NCBI GenBank assembly: GCA_946480055.1
Contig: CAMLID010000051.1
Coordinates: 1-22,812 of the forward strand
From: an uncultured Lysobacter sp.
GTDB lineage: Bacteria; Pseudomonadota; Gammaproteobacteria; Xanthomonadales; Xanthomonadaceae
Reading direction: 5' to 3'
Length of the DNA stretch: 22,812 nt
The stretch's first letter is position 1. Every line of letters begins with the position of its first letter. Made by a program: the position numbers and the translations under genes. Shown here piece after piece: positions 6,883 through 15,541 of the stretch. A model generated the notes under the pieces. That model was not told where the DNA came from, did no database searches, and saw only the letters and a list, made by a program, of their open reading frames with translations.

Positions 6883-6903
6883 GCCCCTTTGCAAAAAAGG
6901 GGC
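6883..6903 (+). repeat. Hairpin repeat after sseA (possible terminator)
   Basis: GCCCCTTT (6883-6890) pairs with AAAGGGGC (6896-6903). The following GAGGGGAATTGCC resembles the sequence after a similar CCCTTT/AAAGGG hairpin at 14396-14431 (CAGGGGGATTGGC), so this is a dispersed repeat. No T-run follows the stem, so termination is only possible. Confidence 0.6.
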
Positions 6904-6976
6904 GAGGGGAATTGCCAAGGCTCATCGCGAACGGATCCCGCAGTGGCGCAGGGGCGCCGCTCATGCACGGCGATGG

Positions 6977-7061
6977 CCGTAGGGTGCGGTGAGCGCAAGC
7001 GAACCGCACCATCGCGTCATCCAACCTGCCGCGTCGGTGCGGTTTTCACCGCACCCTACGG
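6977..7061. repeat. GTAG-type REP pair (inverted repeat) between sseA and the isomerase gene
   Basis: The 16-base arm at 6977-6992 (contains GTAGGGTGCGGTGA) is perfectly inverted at 7046-7061. Inside lies a second inverted pair, AACCGCACC (7002-7010) and GGTGCGGTT (7036-7044). REP units headed by GTAG are known from Stenotrophomonas and relatives (SMAG elements). Related pairs occur at 8426-8476 and 10724-10779. It lies between two convergent genes, as REPs often do. Confidence 0.85.
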
Positions 7062-7090
7062 GCTCTGGTACCGCGCATCGCGATGACGGG

Positions 7091-7849
7091 TTACTTACCC
7101 AATTTCGCGACCAAGGCCTTCAGCGCACTCTGCGTCGAGGGCAGATACCAGGCTTCGATGAAGTGCTGCAGGTGAATGTACTCCGGTTGCAGCGACTCGA
7201 TCAGGTCGGCGCGCGCGATCGAGCGCGTCTGCAGCATGGCCTGGCGCGGCAGCGCCAGCAGCTGTTCCAGCCAGACCCGGGCACGCGTGGCGACGTCGTC
7301 GATGTCGGTCAGCTCGTCGACCAGGCCCGCCTGCAGCGCCTGCTCGGCGTCCAGCATTTCGCCCGCGACCAGCAGGCGCTCGGCGCGGTAGGTGCCGACC
7401 ACGCGCCGCATCAGACGCTGGATGCCTTCCGGCGCGACCAGGCCGACCTGGGTTTCGTTGAGGCCGATCCGGAACGGGCCGGAAGCCATGATCCGGTAGT
7501 CGCAGCACAGCGCCAGCACGCAGCCGCCGGCGGGGGCGTGCCCGGCCATCGCGGCCACCACCGGCACCGGGCTGGCGGCCAGCGCCAGCGCGGTGTCGAA
7601 GAAGGCCTGCCAGGCCGCCATCAGCGCATGCCGGTCTTCGCCCAGCGACAGCAGGTGCGGCACGTCGAGGCCGGCCGAGAACACTTTGGGTCCGCCCGCC
7701 AGGACGATGCCCTGGGCGCCGTTGCCGATCGCATCGGCGAGTGCGCTGCGCAGGTCCTGGCACAGGCTCGGGTTGAGCGCATTGACCGGCGCGCGGGTCA
7801 GCTGCAGTTCGACGATCTCGCCGTGGGTAGTGGCGGTGACTAGGCTCAT
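7091..7849 (-). CDS. Crotonase-fold delta3,delta2-enoyl-CoA isomerase (ECI1-like)
   Basis: 252-residue crotonase-fold enzyme, probably shifting 3-enoyl-CoA to 2-trans-enoyl-CoA so that unsaturated fatty acids can be beta-oxidised. The oxyanion-hole segment VFSAGLD (56-62) and AGHAPAGGCVLALCCDYRIM (102-121) are present. At the position of hydratase Glu144 there is Val111, so a true hydratase is unlikely. The second Glu is kept as Glu132 in GLNETQVGLVAP, which closely matches the ECI1 active site (GLNETQ with its single catalytic Glu). The ATG at 7849 has a GGAG seven bases upstream. It is transcribed divergently from the copper chaperone, with only 57 bases between the starts. An acyl-CoA hydrolase-type crotonase cannot be excluded by eye. 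Confidence 0.86.
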   Translation of the reverse strand: MSLVTATTHGEIVELQLTRAPVNALNPSLCQDLRSALADAIGNGAQGIVLAGGPKVFSAGLDVPHLLSLGEDRHALMAAWQAFFDTALALAASPVPVVAAMAGHAPAGGCVLALCCDYRIMASGPFRIGLNETQVGLVAPEGIQRLMRRVVGTYRAERLLVAGEMLDAEQALQAGLVDELTDIDDVATRARVWLEQLLALPRQAMLQTRSIARADLIESLQPEYIHLQHFIEAWYLPSTQSALKALVAKLGK

Positions 7850-7871
7850 GGGGAGGCTCCTTGCGCGGCGG

Positions 7872-7900
7872 TTCGGGACGGAAACTTCAAGCGCTATCAT
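7872..7900 (+). promoter_or_regulatory. Candidate promoter of the PCuAC gene; transcript may be leaderless
   Basis: TATCAT at 7895-7900 is a good -10 hexamer. A weak -35 (TTCGGG, 7872-7877) lies 17 bases before it. The ATG begins seven bases after the -10, where transcription would be expected to start, and no Shine-Dalgarno is present. Both facts fit a leaderless mRNA. This is inferred from spacing only. Confidence 0.45.
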
Positions 7901-7906
7901 AGGCCG

Positions 7907-8368
7907 ATGAAGCCGCTCCGCTACCGCACCGCAGTCCTCGTTCCGGCCCTGCTGCTGGCCCTGGTTCCCGCTTTGTGCGCCGCTCCGCCGGCGCAGGCCC
8001 GCGGCTGCGCCGCGCGCCTCGTCGACGGCTGGGTCCGGCTGCCGCCGGCGCAGATGCCGATGATGGCCGGCTTCGGCCGGATCGAGAACCGCTGCCCGCA
8101 GCCGATCACCATCGTCGGCGTCAGCAGCCCGGCCTTCGGCGACAGCTCGCTGCACGAGACCCGCATCGTCGACGGCGTCAGCCGCATGCGCGCGTTGCCG
8201 GAACTGCGCATCGCGCCCGATGCCGCTGCCACCCTCAAGCCCGGCGGCATGCACCTGATGCTGATGCAGCCGCATGCGCCGCTGAAACCGGGCAGCAAGG
8301 TCGTGGTCGAGTTCGCGCTCAAGGACGGCGGCGTGCTGCGCGGCGAACTGGAAGCGCGCAAGCCCTGA
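7907..8368 (+). CDS. PCuAC-type periplasmic copper chaperone
   Basis: 153-residue exported protein that would carry Cu(I) in the periplasm, typically for cytochrome oxidase assembly. The signal peptide (1-32) has a Leu/Ala core. The mature part contains the exact PCu(A)C copper site H-x10-M-x21-H-x-M: His83, Met94, His116 and Met118. The surrounding family features are HETRIVDGVSRM and LKPGGMHLMLM. Two Cys (34 and 63) flank the first strands and could form a disulfide, which is less common in the family. No Sco, CtaG or cytochrome oxidase gene is adjacent, so its partner is unknown. The gene is divergent from the isomerase gene and is followed by the left copy of a long direct repeat. Confidence 0.92.
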   Translation: MKPLRYRTAVLVPALLLALVPALCAAPPAQARGCAARLVDGWVRLPPAQMPMMAGFGRIENRCPQPITIVGVSSPAFGDSSLHETRIVDGVSRMRALPELRIAPDAAATLKPGGMHLMLMQPHAPLKPGSKVVVEFALKDGGVLRGELEARKP

Positions 8369-8383
8369 GGCGCAGCGCGCGTT

Positions 8384-8556
8384 GCGATCCGGGAGCCGCC
8401 GTCTCGGTTCCGATCGCTGCGGTTGTCACCGCGCCTTACGGTGTCGCGATGGGTAGGGTGCGGCGACACCCGCACCGCGCATGTTCAGCGCTTGATCGCT
8501 TCCAACACCGCCGCCGGCAGCGGCACCGGACAGCCGCCGACGCGGTCGATCCAGAC
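8384..8556. repeat. Left copy of a ~175-bp direct repeat (REP pair plus thioesterase 3' end)
   Basis: This stretch matches 10679-10859 in the same orientation. By hand the core 8401-8556 against 10699-10859 is about 90% identical, with one 5-base gap. It contains a TCACCGCGCCTTACGG / GTAGGGTGCGG inverted REP pair (8426-8476) and then the last 24 codons of a thioesterase gene on the minus strand. Homology fades a few bases before 8384 and stops sharply after 8556. Confidence 0.88.
8485..8556 (-). pseudogene. Remnant of a thioesterase gene (last 23 codons plus stop)
   Basis: Translated on the minus strand, this reads VWIDRVGGCPVPL... and ends ...[13 protein letters not shown]. It matches the C-terminus of the intact thioesterase at 10788-11207, which has [13 protein letters not shown]...; three residues differ (VGGC against ASGR). 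Upstream of codon V the similarity ends abruptly, so there is no start or catalytic part and it cannot be functional. It is part of the left direct repeat. Confidence 0.85.
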
Positions 8557-8809
8557 TTTGACAGATGACTCCCAGGGCGTCCGTTCCCCTGGTGGGGATC
8601 ATCTCTGCTGTGCAGGTGGACCTCGTGGACCTCGTGGACCGCGGGCAGGTGCTGCCTGCGCGCTTTGTATCCGAATGTGTCAGGGAGCGGATTGGCGTCA
8701 TTGGCTGACAAATCCGCGGTCGGCCAGACATGTGGCCGATACGACCAAGGCGTGCAATGGCCCCATCGCTGACGGGGCCTCCGTCGGCACCCACCGACGA
8801 GACCCGACC
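8557..8809 (+). other. Upstream region of the SDR gene, non-coding
   Basis: I see no gene here. It holds three near-tandem copies of the 9-mer GTGGACCTC (about 8616-8642) and an inverted repeat CGGCCA-n6-TGGCCG (8721-8738) that could be an operator. A hairpin GGCCCC (8759-8764) / GGGGCC (8774-8779) lies about 30 bases before the SDR start. No convincing -35/-10 pair was found, although the SDR promoter must lie here if the gene is expressed on its own. Confidence 0.5.
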
Positions 8810-9550
8810 ATGCCGAATTCATCCTCCACTCCTGCGAAGGCCGCACTGGTCTTCGGCGGCTCGCGTGGCATCGGTGCCGCAATCGCGCGTCGCCTGGCCC
8901 GTGAAGGTTATGCGGTCGGTCTGACCTATGCCGCGCGCGCCGACAAGGCGTCTGAAGTGGTCGCCGCGATCCGGGCCGACGGCGGCCAGGCCATCGCCCT
9001 GCAGGCAGACAGTGCCGACGCGCATGCGATCGCTGCAGTCGTGGCCGATGCCGCCGACCGCCTGGGTCCGCTGCAGGTGGCCGTGGTCAACGCCGGGATC
9101 TACAGCGGCAGTCCGCTGGAGCAATTCCCATTGGACATGCTGGACCAACTGCTGGCCGTCAATGTCCGCGGCGTCTTCCTGTCCATCCAGGCGGCCGCTG
9201 CGAAGATGGCCGACGGAGGCCGGATCATCACCATCGGCAGCAACACGGCCGTGCGCGGTGGCGTGGTGGGCAGCAGCGTCTATGCGATGAGCAAGGCTGC
9301 CGTGGCTACGCTGGTGCGCGAACTGGCGCTGGATCTGGCGCCGCGCCGGATCACCATCAACAACATCCAGCCCGGTCCGATCGAAACCGACATCACCGCC
9401 GACGTCCTCGACTACCTGGTCCAACGCAATCCGCTGCAGCGGGTCGGTCGTCCGGAAGAGGTCGCGGGGCTGGCCGCTTACCTGGTCGGCGAAGAAGCCG
9501 GCTACATGACGGGCGCCAGCCTGACCCTCGACGGCGGCTTCTCGATCTAA
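8810..9550 (+). CDS. Short-chain dehydrogenase/reductase (classical SDR, FabG-like)
   Basis: 246-residue NAD(P)H-dependent oxidoreductase of the classical SDR type. The nucleotide-binding motif GGSRGIG (16-22) has Arg19, which favours NADP(H). NAG is at 94-96, and the catalytic residues are Ser144 (TIGSN), Tyr158 and Lys162 (YAMSK). The C-terminal substrate loop QPGPIETDI and the family end GYMTGASLTLDGGFSI are complete. The substrate cannot be told. The ATG lies 253 bases after the left direct repeat, and its Shine-Dalgarno is not strong. It is followed at 52 bases by an exported epoxide-hydrolase-like gene on the same strand, and the pair lies between the two direct repeats. By eye its codon use is somewhat less GC-biased than that of uvrA or obgE, which fits acquisition but does not prove it. 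Confidence 0.9.
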   Translation: MPNSSSTPAKAALVFGGSRGIGAAIARRLAREGYAVGLTYAARADKASEVVAAIRADGGQAIALQADSADAHAIAAVVADAADRLGPLQVAVVNAGIYSGSPLEQFPLDMLDQLLAVNVRGVFLSIQAAAAKMADGGRIITIGSNTAVRGGVVGSSVYAMSKAAVATLVRELALDLAPRRITINNIQPGPIETDITADVLDYLVQRNPLQRVGRPEEVAGLAAYLVGEEAGYMTGASLTLDGGFSI

Positions 9551-9602
9551 CGCACACGCTTCGTTCCGCTTCCCGATTTCCAACTCGCTGGAGGACCCGC
9601 CC

Positions 9603-10646
9603 ATGTTTGCCGCTTTCGCTTCGTCCCTTTCCGCTGCGCGCCGTAGCCTGCGCCTCACCCCCTGGCTGTTCGCCGCGCAGCTGCTGTTGGCCGGCGCTGC
9701 CGTTGCCGCTACACCGGAACCTGCGTCCGCCGGTGCAGCGTTGCCCGCGGCCTTGGTGGCCGACAAACACGTCGACGCCGGCGACCTGCGCATCGGCTAC
9801 GCCGAACTGGGCCCGTCATGCGGCGAAGTAGTGATCCTGCTGCACGGCTGGCCCTATGACATCAATAGCTATGCCGAGGTCGCGCCGCGATTGGCGGCGC
9901 GGGGCTATCGCGTGATCGTGCCCTACCTGCGCGGCTACGGAAGCACGCGTTTCCTTTCGCCCGATACGCCGCGCAACGGCGAACCCGCTGCACTGGCCTC
10001 CGATGTCGTGGCCTTGATGGACGCGCTGAAGATCCGCCGCGCGACGCTGGCCGGCTACGACTGGGGCGCGCGCACGGCCGACATCGTCGCGGCCGTGTGG
10101 CCGGAGCGCGTCAAGGCGCTGGTATCGGTCAGCGGCTATCTGATCAGCAGCCAGGAGGCGGGCCGCAAGCCGCTGCCGCCGCAGGCGGAATTGCAGTGGT
10201 GGTACCAGTACTACTTCGCCACCGAGCGCGGCCAGGCGGGCTATGCGCAGTACACGCACGACTTCGCCAAACAGATCTGGCAGCTGGCTTCGCCGCAGTG
10301 GAAGTTCGACGACGCCACGTTCGAGCGCAGCGCCGTCGCGCTCGACAACCCGGACCACGTCGCCGTCGTCGTGCACAACTACCGCTGGCGCCTGGGTCTG
10401 GCCGAAGGCGAGCCGAAGTATGCCGAGCTGGAACGACGCTTGGCGAAGGCCCCGGCGATTGCCGTGCCGACGATCACCATCGAAGGCGACGCCAACGGCG
10501 CGCCACATCCGAAGCCCGAGGCATATGCCGGCAAGTTCATCGGCAGGTACGAGCACCGCAACTTCGGCGGAGGCATCGGCCACAACCCGCCGCAGGAAGC
10601 GCCCGGCGAATTCGTGCAGGCCGTGATCGACGCCACTCGTCTGTGA
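9603..10646 (+). CDS. Exported alpha/beta hydrolase, epoxide-hydrolase-like
   Basis: 347-residue protein with an N-terminal signal or anchor segment (about 15-36, WLFAAQLLLAGAAVAA) and an alpha/beta-hydrolase fold. The oxyanion motif HGWP is at 81-84. The nucleophile elbow GYDWGAR has Asp153 in place of Ser, as in epoxide hydrolases and haloalkane dehalogenases. The acid is probably Asp296 (IEGDANG) and the base His327 (GGGIGHNPPQEAP). HGWP with D-W-G points to epoxide hydrolase; dehalogenases usually have Asn next to the Asp nucleophile region and a Trp halide site. GGAGG lies 8 bases before the ATG. Being exported is unusual, because most of these enzymes are cytoplasmic. Its partner is probably the SDR just upstream. 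Confidence 0.87.
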   Translation: MFAAFASSLSAARRSLRLTPWLFAAQLLLAGAAVAATPEPASAGAALPAALVADKHVDAGDLRIGYAELGPSCGEVVILLHGWPYDINSYAEVAPRLAARGYRVIVPYLRGYGSTRFLSPDTPRNGEPAALASDVVALMDALKIRRATLAGYDWGARTADIVAAVWPERVKALVSVSGYLISSQEAGRKPLPPQAELQWWYQYYFATERGQAGYAQYTHDFAKQIWQLASPQWKFDDATFERSAVALDNPDHVAVVVHNYRWRLGLAEGEPKYAELERRLAKAPAIAVPTITIEGDANGAPHPKPEAYAGKFIGRYEHRNFGGGIGHNPPQEAPGEFVQAVIDATRL

Positions 10647-10678
10647 ATCCCTATCGCGCTACGTGTTCACCCTGCACG

Positions 10679-10859
10679 CCGATCCCGGGGGCGCAGGCGT
10701 CTCGATTCCGATCGCTGCGGTTGTCACCGCACCCTACGGCGTCGCGATGGGTAGGGTGCGGCGATAACGTCGCCGCACCGCGCCTGCTCAGCGCTTGATC
10801 GCTTCCAGCACCGCCGCCGGCAGCGGCACCGGACGGCCGCTGGCGCGGTCGATCCAGAC
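10679..10859. repeat. Right copy of the ~175-bp direct repeat (REP pair plus thioesterase 3' end)
   Basis: Same orientation and content as 8384-8556. The REP pair spans 10724-10779: TCACCGCACCCTACGG, then GTAG heading the hairpin GGTGCGGCGA/TCGCCGCACC (10755-10764 and 10770-10779). The stop and last codons of the intact thioesterase follow. The left copy has lost five bases of the hairpin. The repeat starts are about 2.3 kb apart, which is the size of the enclosed SDR/hydrolase segment. Confidence 0.88.
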
Positions 10860-11203
10860 CACGACTACGTGGCCGTCGCAGTACAGCGCGCGGCTGTCCT
10901 CGGACACGATGCGGTGGCCGATGGTCATGCTGGTGCTGCCCACGCGCTGCGCGAACAGTTCCACCACGACCTCGGACGGATACGGAATCGGCAGCCGGTA
11001 GTTGAGCTGCACCGCCGCCAGCAGCGGCGCGATCTCGTCGTTGACCCATTCGCCGCCCCAGCTCGCGAACCAGCGGATGCGGCTTTCCTCGAGGTAGGTC
11101 AGGAAGTTGGAATTGTTGACGTGGTTGAACGCGTCCAGGTCGCGCCAGCGCAGCGCGATCGGCATGCGGAACAGCACGTCGGCGGCGGTATCGGTGGCTT
11201 CGG

Positions 11204-11207
<4 letters not shown>
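10788..11207 (-). CDS. Hotdog-fold acyl-CoA thioesterase (4HBT/YbgC/FadM type)
   Basis: 139-residue hotdog-fold protein, probably hydrolysing acyl-CoA to free acid and CoA in the cytoplasm. The active-site region is [20 protein letters not shown] (21-40), with the Asp and the HVNN segment typical of the YbgC/FadM branch. Later strands ([28 protein letters not shown]) match the family, and the length is usual. Its ATG overlaps the uvrA stop by four bases (ATGA), so it is probably cotranscribed with and translated after uvrA, an odd functional pairing. Its 3' end lies inside the right direct repeat, and a broken copy of the last 24 codons sits at 8485-8556. Substrate unknown. Confidence 0.88.
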
Positions 11208-14119
<2,912 letters not shown>

Positions 14120-14460
14120 CGTTTGCCTGCAATGGGGGAGGGCGGCCGGCGCGCGAGGCGACGGCGAACAGAAGAGCGTAGCGAGTGGGGAACATGGGGG
14201 CAAATCCCCGGAACGGAAGGGCCGTGCGGGGCGTTGTCGCAGGCCTCATCGCGACGGTGGGTTTCGTTTGCGGATAAGCAGGCGGTACGGGCCTGCAAGG
14301 CAAATCCCCCTGCTGCAGAGGGAGAGACAAGCAGGGGTGGGGCCTCTCAGCGGGGAGGACAAACAGGGGTGGCTGGGGCCGGCACGGCTCTGCGGTTCCC
14401 CCCTTTGACGAAAAGGGCAGGGGGATTGGCCTTTGCGCGAATCAGGTTTCCCCACTACCC
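14120..14460. repeat. Non-coding repeat mosaic upstream of uvrA
   Basis: No gene is supported here. The stretch contains several variants of a dispersed C/G-rich motif: GGCAAATCCCC at about 14198-14208, GGCAAATCCCCC at about 14300-14311, two AGGGGTGG segments within 14320-14375, and a CCCTTT/AAAGGG hairpin followed by CAGGGGGATTGGC (about 14396-14431), like the one at 6883-6915. The uvrA promoter must lie in or near it. I found no palindrome resembling a LexA box. Confidence 0.55.
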
Positions 14461-14492
14461 AAAAAAACGCCGGCGCAAACCGATCGCCGGCG
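14461..14492 (-). terminator. Intrinsic terminator after the BON/OmpA-like lipoprotein gene
   Basis: On the minus strand, two CGCCGGCG arms (14492-14485 and 14475-14468) separated by nine bases are followed by seven T (14467-14461). It lies 62 bases after the lipoprotein stop and insulates that gene from uvrA. Confidence 0.9.
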
Positions 14493-14553
14493 AGGGCCTG
14501 GAGAGAGGCCGGTTACGTAATCGGGGACGGCCGTTGCGATGCCGGCCGCCGTG

Positions 14554-15423
14554 TCATTTGACGAGCTTGAAGCTGATGCCGCGGCCGCTGTCGGGCCCGG
14601 AGGGCTTGGTTTCGATCGCGCCCGGGCTGACACCGTTCACGATCAGCAGCACCTTGACCGCCTCGGCGCGCTGCTTGGACAGGGCCAGGTCGTCCTCGGC
14701 CACGCCGCTGCCGCCGGCCGGGCCGTAGATCTCGACCCGGGTCTGCGCCGGCGCGGACTGGATCGCCTTGGCCGCGTCGCTGAGCGCGTCCAGGCTGCCC
14801 GCGGCGATGCGCGCGCTGTCGCCTTCGAACGCGATCGGGGTCTGGTTCAGCGCCTTGACCACCTCGGCGGCGCTGGCCTGGTCCCCGAGCGAGGCCAAGG
14901 CGGTATTGGCCGGCGCCGCGCCCACGCCTTCGAACAGGCCGGTGTAGGCATAGCCGGGATAGAGCGTGCGCGCCTGTTCCAGCAGCGCGGCGCGGTCGGC
15001 CTTGGCGACCTGTCCGGACAACTGGATGCGCTGGCCTTCGAAACTGACCGCGGCGCCGGGTTGGGTGAAGGCGGCGACGAACTTGGGCAGGTTGGCGGCC
15101 CAAGCGGCCGGACGCGCGTAGCGATCGACGGCGAGGTCGCCGGACACTTTCTCGGCGCCGTAAGCATGGGCGAGCGCGGCGATCACCGCCTGCTTGGCGG
15201 CTTCGCTGTCGACGTTGCCGTCGTAGCGCAGGCTGCCGTTGTTGTTGACCAGACTGAGCTTGGCTTCGTAGCGCGGCACCGGCGCGGCCGCGGCGGTCTT
15301 GGCCGCCTCGGCATCGGCGTCGGCGGGGCCGCGGTTGCAGCCGGCCAGGCCGGCGACGCAGGCCAGGGTCAGCAGCAGGGCGCCGGCACGATGCCGGCGC
15401 GGAAGAATGGGGCGTGGATGCAT
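14554..15423 (-). CDS. Predicted lipoprotein with BON-like repeats and an OmpA-like C-terminal domain
   Basis: 289-residue envelope protein. A basic start and hydrophobic core end in the lipobox LAGC, with lipidated Cys29 followed by Asn30, which suggests outer-membrane sorting. After an Ala-rich linker, residues 50-160 look like two BON-type modules (LVNNNGSLRYDGNVDSEAAK and VSFEGQRIQLSGQVAKADRA), recalling OmpATb/ArfA of mycobacteria. Residues 190-289 resemble the OmpA peptidoglycan-binding domain (PIAFEGDSARI, LALSKQRAEAVKVLLIVNGV with Arg252). The usual HTD of that domain is replaced by GPA (234-236), so peptidoglycan binding is doubtful. The ATG has GGAG seven bases upstream. A terminator follows, and the protease gene lies upstream with a strong hairpin between them. 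The exact role is unknown. Confidence 0.78.
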   Translation of the reverse strand: MHPRPILPRRHRAGALLLTLACVAGLAGCNRGPADADAEAAKTAAAAPVPRYEAKLSLVNNNGSLRYDGNVDSEAAKQAVIAALAHAYGAEKVSGDLAVDRYARPAAWAANLPKFVAAFTQPGAAVSFEGQRIQLSGQVAKADRAALLEQARTLYPGYAYTGLFEGVGAAPANTALASLGDQASAAEVVKALNQTPIAFEGDSARIAAGSLDALSDAAKAIQSAPAQTRVEIYGPAGGSGVAEDDLALSKQRAEAVKVLLIVNGVSPGAIETKPSGPDSGRGISFKLVK

Positions 15424-15498
15424 GCAGGCTCCAGGGCGTTACGTAGAAAACGACGGACGGCAGGCGTAGCCGCGAAGGCGACCGCTCCGGTCCGGTAG

Positions 15499-15526
15499 CG
15501 GAGGGCCCGGCGTACCGGGCCCTCCG
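15499..15526 (-). terminator. Strong hairpin after the S8 protease gene, possible terminator
   Basis: A perfect 12-bp stem (15499-15510 with 15515-15526) with a four-base loop lies 16 bases after the protease stop. No T-run follows on the minus strand, so it could be a U-less terminator or a 3' mRNA stabiliser. Confidence 0.6.
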
Positions 15527-15541
15527 TGTTGCACGCTGCGA

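Noticed and set aside
8423..8809. Upstream in-frame extension of the SDR gene
   Set aside because: The extra 129 residues cover the REP and thioesterase remnant and show no SDR similarity. The family start fits the ATG at 8810.
9603..10646. Haloalkane dehalogenase as identity of the hydrolase
   Set aside because: The elbow is D-W-G with HGWP, which fits epoxide hydrolase better. A halide-binding Trp/Asn pair is not evident, though the call stays approximate.
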